The notes under the pieces are model-generated. The model saw nothing but the letters and a program-made list of their open reading frames with translations, did no database searches and was not told the origin of the DNA. A stretch of 64,000 bases of DNA from contig CM061237.1 of NCBI GenBank assembly GCA_030848705.1, positions 86,733,910 through 86,797,909 of the forward strand, read 5' to 3'. Of the stretch, positions 59,226-64,000 are shown in pieces. The translations under genes were made by a program, and so were the position numbers. The stretch comes from Heracleum sosnowskyi. Taxonomy: Eukaryota > Streptophyta > Magnoliopsida > Apiales > Apiaceae. The number at the start of each line of letters is the position of its first letter. The first letter of the stretch is position 1.

Positions 59226-59784
59226 TGTCAGAGAAGATGAGGACCATAGAGGGAAGCCAACTGAGGATTTGGTTCATGTTCCCTTGGATCCCCTCGAACC
59301 TGAAAAGGTGACTTATATTGGAGCACTTCTAAAAGAACCCTTGAAAGGCGAATTGATCACATTCTTACAAGAGAACAATGATGTTTTTGCATGGACATGC
59401 CAGGGATTGATACCCAACTAATAACTCACAAGCTCAATGTCGATCCAAAAAGGAAGACGATACAACAAAAGAAGAGGAACTTTGCGCCAGAGAGGCAGGA
59501 AGCCATAAAACAAGAAGTTGATAAGCTCTTAGAAGCTGGATTCATTGAAGAAATCAAATTCCCAGAGTGGTTGGCAAACCCGGTTATGGTTAAGAAGGCC
59601 AATGGAAAATGGAGAATGTGCATAGACTTCACCGACTTGAATGATGCTTGTCCCAAGGATTGCTTCCCGTTGCCAAGGATTGACACCTTGATAGATGCTA
59701 CTGCAGGGCATGAAATGCTGAGTTTCATGGACGGTTTCAGTGGTTACAACCAAATCAAGATGCACAAGGATGACACATCCAAGG
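59226..59784 (+). pseudogene. Tat RT, N-terminal half, small frameshift
   Basis: The linker DEDHRGKPTEDLVHVPLDP and FLQENNDVFAWT leads into a small deletion at about 59395-59405 that changes frame. RT then runs from MPGIDTQLITHKLNVDP through PEWLANPVMVKKANGKWRMC (RT block with MCIDFTDLNDACPKD) to LSFMDGFSGYNQIKMHKDD. The solo LTR enters at the Lys-Val codon pair. Confidence 0.88.
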
Positions 59785-60965
59785 TGTAATAACCCCAAAT
59801 TTTGGACTTAGTTAAAAATTTTTGATGAATAGTAAATGTTGATGAATAGTGAATTTGCTGATGAAAAATATTTTCAGACCACGCTATATGGAAGACATGG
59901 AATGAATGTTTCGAATTTATATTAGTCATGTATTTGGAGAATAAGTGAATGTAAACGCGATCAGAGTCGGGAGATTCCAACTTTAAATTTTTAGCACTAT
60001 TCATCGGACAATCCATGATCATATCTTAAACCAAGGTGAGAAATCCTTGAGCATATATTAAGCCAAGGTAATGGAAAGATCAAGGAAGTATCTCCTAACA
60101 TTGGTACAGAGAAACGTTTTTAAAATCACTTGAACCTATCGCGAAACAGAAACGTAAAGAATTATGGATTAAACCCTAACCGAAGGGGAAGTATCATATA
60201 AGGTCATCAAGTGCAACATATAAGAGGATTGACGACACAAATTATGACATAAGCATGATGCAGGAGGATGACATAGGTGTGACAAGGTGATGAATCACCA
60301 CCTTGTCACCACTTTCACCACAACACCACAACAAGTTGACATGTGGCAAGGGGTGACTAAACTCCACCAAAACCACACAAAAGAGATGCATCCAATTAAG
60401 CATTAATTGACAAAAGAAAAGAAAAGAAAATCAAAAAGAGAAGCATGAAGAACACAAAACATTCGGCCCTTTTCTTTTCTCCATTTCCTTAAGAAATTTT
60501 CTACAAGCTACACACCTCCTAAAATCATGGTTATGGATTCTAAAGCTTCCATATTTCTAAACATTCACCTCGTGTTACGAGAGCAAGGGGATGGAGAGAC
60601 CACCCTTGAGTTAGTTCAGCAGGATGGATACTGCCGGTATAAGCAGAATAATTGCAGACTGAATTAGTAAGAATTGTTTTCGAGTAGGTTTGTATTATTA
60701 AACCTTGTATATAACGGTGAGGTCTATTATTGTAACTTCAGGTAGAGGTTGTAGATAATAGATAAGATCCTGGATAGTACATTTGAGTTGTAATAACAAA
60801 TGTTACTTTTGTTGCTCATTTCCAAGGCTATAACTTGTGTGTGTGCATGTAAGTGATTGGGGTCTTTGGAGTTGTATTATGAGAATGTTGTAAGTAATGC
60901 AGGTATTGTATAATTGATGGAGCATGACAACCCAGATTCCTGACCCCGGATCTGGGGGTGTTGCA
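59785..60965 (+). mobile_element. solo LTR (1181 bp) related to the Tekay-like LTR
   Basis: Starts TGTAATAACCCCAAATTTTG and ends CCGGATCTGGGGGTGTTGCA, with a perfect CAAGG duplication (59780-59784, 60966-60970). The ends and several inner blocks (GATGAATAGTAA, TTTTCAGACCACSCTATATG, TGACCCCGGATYTGGGG) match the 4855-bp chromovirus LTR, but it lacks about 3.7 kb of that LTR. Its removal rejoins RT at MHKDDTSKV|SFITDFG. Confidence 0.88.
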
Positions 60966-61600
60966 CAAGGTATCATTCATTACTGATTTTGGAGTCTTTT
61001 GTTACCTTGTCATGGCTTTTGGACTAAAGAATGCATGGGAGACCTATCAACACCTAGTTAACAAGATCTTTGCCCACTTGATTGGGAAAAGCATGGAGGT
61101 CTACGTCGATGACATGCTTGTTAAGAGTTTGTTTAAAGACGACCATATCCAGCATCTTAAGGAGGCATTTGAAGTGCTGAGGCACCATAAGATGATGCTA
61201 AATCTTGCCAAGTGTGCTTTTGGAGTAGGATCAGGAAAGTTCTTGGGTCTCGTGGTCTCTAAGAGAGGCATTGAAGCTAACCCCGACAAGATCAAAGCTA
61301 TCCTCGACATGGAACCTCCTCGTTTCGTTAAGGACGTTCAGAGGTTGACTAGAAGAGTTGTAGCCTTAGGGAGATTTATCTCAAAGTCTGGGGACAAATG
61401 CTTATCGTTTTTCAAAGCCCTGAAAAAGGTCAAGGATTTTGAATGGACAGCGGAGAGTCAAGAGGCCTTTGAAAAGCTCAAGAAGTACATGGCTGAAGCC
61501 CCGTTGCTAGCCAAACCAAGCCCGGAAGATACTCTTTATCTCTACCTAGCAGCCTCCGATCAAGCTCTCGGTGTTGTCCTTGGTTATCTCGCAAGTTAAT
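60966..61600 (+). pseudogene. Tat RT, C-terminal half, with start of RNase H
   Basis: Open from the insertion edge: SFITDFGVFCYLVMAFGLKN, catalytic YVDD in EVYVDDMLVKS, LNLAKCAFGVGSGKFLG and GIEANPDKIKAILDM. It runs to the RNase H start YLAASDQALGVVL. There it breaks, at about 61590, and the frame stops at 61597-61599. Confidence 0.9.
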
Positions 61601-61882
61601 GGTGAGTTTGAAACCAGGGATGAAACCATGGCTAAGTATCGAAGAGTTGTGAAAGCTGTTATGACTCAGTTTGATGAGTGCTATGTGGAACACATCCCCA
61701 GAGAGGAGAATGTAAAGGCTGATGCCTTGTCTAAATTTGCTTCTTCTGAGATTGAGAATTACTCGGGAAGTGTTTACTTTCAGGTCTTGAAGGCCCCTAC
61801 TATTGATTCGAAACTTGTAGCTCCCATTGATATAGGAGGCTGTTGGATGGATCCAATCAAGGCTCACCTTGAAACATGATGG
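61601..61882 (+). pseudogene. Tat second RNase H remnant
   Basis: In a new frame: QVNGEFETRDETMAKYRRVV and HIPREENVKADALSKFASSE, the C-terminal part of the additional RNase H that marks Tat elements. Most of the first RNase H and the start of the second are deleted at about 61590. TGA at 61877-61879 separates it from the integrase in the same frame. Confidence 0.82.
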
Positions 61883-63075
61883 CTCCCTGATAACACCCAA
61901 GAGGCACGCAAGTTGTCTGTGAGAGCATTGAGGTATACTTTGATCGAAGGGCTACTTTATAAAAGGTCTTTTGTGATCCCGTACCTAAAATGTCTAAGGC
62001 CCCAAGAGGCACGAGAAGCACTTGAAGAAGTCCATGGAGGGATTTGTGGACAACACTTGGGGGGCAGAGCCCTTGCTCATAAGATAACCAGGCTAGGCTT
62101 TTATTGGCCCAAAATGTTGAATGACGCCAAGGATTTTGTTAAGAAGTGTGATCGTTGTCAGAAACATGCACCAGTGGTTAGGCAACCACCTGAGATGCTG
62201 ACCTCAATCAACTCTCCAATTCCGTTTGCTATGTGGGGAATGGATATACTTGGTCCATTTCCTATGGCTACAGCACAACGGAAGTTTTTGATAGTGGCAA
62301 TTGACTACTTCACCAAGTGGATTGAGGCCAAACCCTTGGCCAAGATAACCACCAAGCAAGTTGCTCAGTTCCCGTGGGAAAGTATCATGTGTAGGTATGG
62401 AATACCTCGCATCCTTGTTACGGATAATGGAACACAGTTCAATAATGAAGACTTCAGGAAGTACTGTGAAGAGAACGCCATTGAGCTTAGATTCACCTCG
62501 GTTGCCCATCTTCAAGCAAATGGGCAAGCAGAGGTTGCAAATCGAATCATACTGGATGGATTAAAGAAAAGGGTCGAACGTTCCAGGAACACTTGGGTGG
62601 ACGAGATACTGCCTATACTTTGGACTTATCGTACCACTTGCAAAGTCACTACTGGAACAACCCCATTCGTGCTTGCTTATGGAGCAGAAGCTGTTGTACC
62701 TTTAGAGATCTCACATGTATCTCCAAGGATTGAAGCTTTTGAGCAAGAGACTAATGAAGAAGGAATGAGGTTGACACTCGACTTAATTGATGAAGTCAGG
62801 GATGAAGCACACGCTCGAAATGTAGAATATCATAAACGAACCACCTTCCATTACAACCAAAGGGTTAAGGAAAGGTTCGTTCGACAAGGAGACTTGGTTC
62901 TAAGAAAGATAGAGGCATCTGGAGTAGGAGAGAAAGGAAAGCTAGCACCCACTGGGAAGGGCCATACCGAGTTAAGAAGACTCTTGGGTGGGGAGCTTAC
63001 AAGATCGAAACCTTGAATGAGACTGAGGTGCCTCGTACTTGGCACGCCTCGAATCTCAAAATCTACTATGTTTAA
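61883..63075 (+). pseudogene. Tat integrase, one C-terminal frameshift
   Basis: The zinc-binding HHCC region (EVHGGICGQHLGGRALAHKI...CDRCQKHA) and the catalytic core are all present: D in GMDILGPFP, D in VTDNGTQF, E in NGQAEVANR. The GTTPFVLAYGAEAVVPLEI block follows. Near 62950 the frame shifts. In the shifted frame the family's usual end (GPYRVKKTLGWGAYKIETLN, then TWHASNLKIYYV) runs to TAA at 63073-63075. The catalytic residues look intact. It would join cDNA ends to host DNA. Confidence 0.9.
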
Positions 63076-63478
63076 CTATCCTTTCAGGATACAACTTAAT
63101 GTTTAGTAGGAAGAATAGACCTAAAGTTCATTGAAACCATTTCAGGGCATGTAGCCCATATTTACAGCTTGTTATTTTATAAAAGGGTTGAACCCATCCT
63201 TGTTTTGTTTTCAATGCATGTTTATTTTCTTATATTTTACTTTATGTACCAACACTCGATATGTGCAACCACAAATACCGAAAACAGGTAAACAAAATAA
63301 GAAGTAAACCATGATTGCATAACAAAGGATAGAGATGATAAAGGTCCCAAAGGATCCTCAAGTTAAGATTACAAATGATTGAAAGCAAGTTTGAAAAGCC
63401 CACAAAGGGCCATGAACGGAAACAATAAAAAGCCACATACGGCTACAAGCCTTGCAAGGCCAGAAACACAAAGGAGAA
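63076..63478. other. Tat 3' noncoding region
   Basis: No sense-strand ORF. It lies between the end of pol and the antisense ORF. Confidence 0.6.
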
Positions 63479-63659
63479 TTACTCCTTACTACCTCCTCGT
63501 CGAGATGACGAGCTACTGCTTGAGCCGGAAGAAGACTCTTTTTCTTCGCGGATTACTCCCCTACGTTTCCCTTCAACAGGGTGAGCAATACCTTTCCCTT
63601 TTCCAACAACAGGACTAGCAGAGTGCCTGCCCCTAGACTGGGAAGGCTGAGCTTCCTCT

Positions 63660-63697
<38 letters not shown>

Positions 63698-64000
63698 TTC
63701 TGACTCGGAAGTTTGGTCATCGCCAAGCTCACCGGCAGGAGCCCAAGGATTTGGGAACTTAGAGGGTTTGACTATCCCCGGGTAAGACTGTTGGACATCT
63801 GAAATTGCCATATTCCAACCAATTGAACGGAAAGTAGGTCGAACTTCATTGTCATGTTGGTCCATGAACTCGAGGAAACCATCAGAATTTAGGTGCTTGT
63901 AAACCACTTGTTGGTCTCCCTGGTGAGACTTACTCTCCAGGGCCTCATACTTCCCCTTGTAAGATGAGGCATCCTTCTCGGCCACATATGCTCTTGCTTC
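63479..64000 (-). CDS. antisense ORF in the 3' region of the Tat element, 5'-truncated by window
   Basis: The minus-strand frame is open from the window edge to its stop at 63479-63481, giving over 170 codons. The N-terminal visible part is a charged helix (AEKDASSYKGKYEALESKS). Next is a globular section with FLEFMDQHDNEVRPTFRSIGW, then an acidic run of about twenty consecutive or nearly consecutive Glu (63650-63710), and a basic Ser/Arg/Gly-rich tail ending SRRGGSKE. Antisense ORFs between pol and the 3' LTR are known in several Tat elements (Grande/Retand types), so this is probably the same kind of gene, function unknown. Its start must be right of the window. Because the frame is open while gag-pol is broken, it deserves notice. 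Confidence 0.65.

Larger units (their letters stand above)
47159..64000 (+). mobile_element. Tat-lineage Gypsy retrotransposon, multiply interrupted, 3' end outside window
   Basis: The order is a 5' LTR, a TGACGCCGTCTGTGGGAA primer site, a very short leader, gag, protease, RT, RNase H remnant, integrase, then a 3' region with an antisense ORF. Gypsy order (RT before integrase) is clear. It is interrupted by Athila (49582-57446), a Copia LTR fragment (about 57849-59225) and a solo LTR (59785-60965). Gag, protease, RT and RNase H/integrase all carry stops or shifts, so it is dead. Confidence 0.88.

Overview
This window is plant nuclear DNA made almost entirely of transposable elements nested in one another. 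No intact host gene is visible. The superfamilies (SIRE-type Copia with an extra ORF, Tat, Athila and Del/Tekay Gypsy elements, CACTA with subterminal repeats, Stowaway MITEs, Helitron-like termini), the AT-rich noncoding DNA and the tRNA-primer sites all fit a flowering plant with a large genome, probably a eudicot. I cannot fix the family from this sequence.

Layout. 1-3474 is the 3' part of a plus-strand SIRE-like Copia element ending in a 543-bp LTR. It sits in an older Copia LTR fragment (3475-4120), followed by another LTR fragment with 25-bp repeats (4121-4850) and Helitron-like ends (4851-5220). 5518-23269 is a complete minus-strand relative of the first Copia (494-bp LTRs, TSD GTAAA). 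Its 5' LTR is split by a 6018-bp CACTA transposon (17042-23059, TSD TCT). The CACTA carries four spliced-gene exons of a branched-chain aminotransferase and two related ~175-bp tandem arrays. 23270-24475 is AT-rich DNA leading into a tandem array with a ~413-481-bp period. That array is interrupted by a 13.9-kb Del/Tekay-like chromovirus (24476-38398, TSD TTATA) with twin 4855-bp LTRs and a wrecked internal region, and then resumes to about 40369.

40407-43170 holds Helitron-like repeats with two inserted Stowaway MITEs. 43441-46585 is a decayed Reina-like Gypsy fragment (minus) interrupted by a 2171-bp solo LTR (TSD CTTAT). From about 47159 to the window end runs a plus-strand Tat-lineage Gypsy element. 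It is interrupted by a full-length but internally deleted Athila element (49582-57446, TSD GCTTA), a Copia LTR fragment (about 57849-59225) and a Tekay-related solo LTR (59785-60965, TSD CAAGG). Past the integrase it has a long antisense ORF that runs off the window.

Relations. Each element carries its own gag/protease/RT/RNase H/integrase set or its remains. Insertion order follows from nesting: Tat before Athila and the solo LTR; Reina before its solo LTR; Copia before CACTA; the AT-rich array before the chromovirus. Almost every coding frame has stops or frameshifts, so present mobility would need enzymes supplied in trans. The most notable points are the in-frame aminotransferase exons inside the CACTA, the chromovirus whose LTRs are nearly identical although its coding region is ruined, and the Athila ORF that joins protease directly to the integrase C-terminus.
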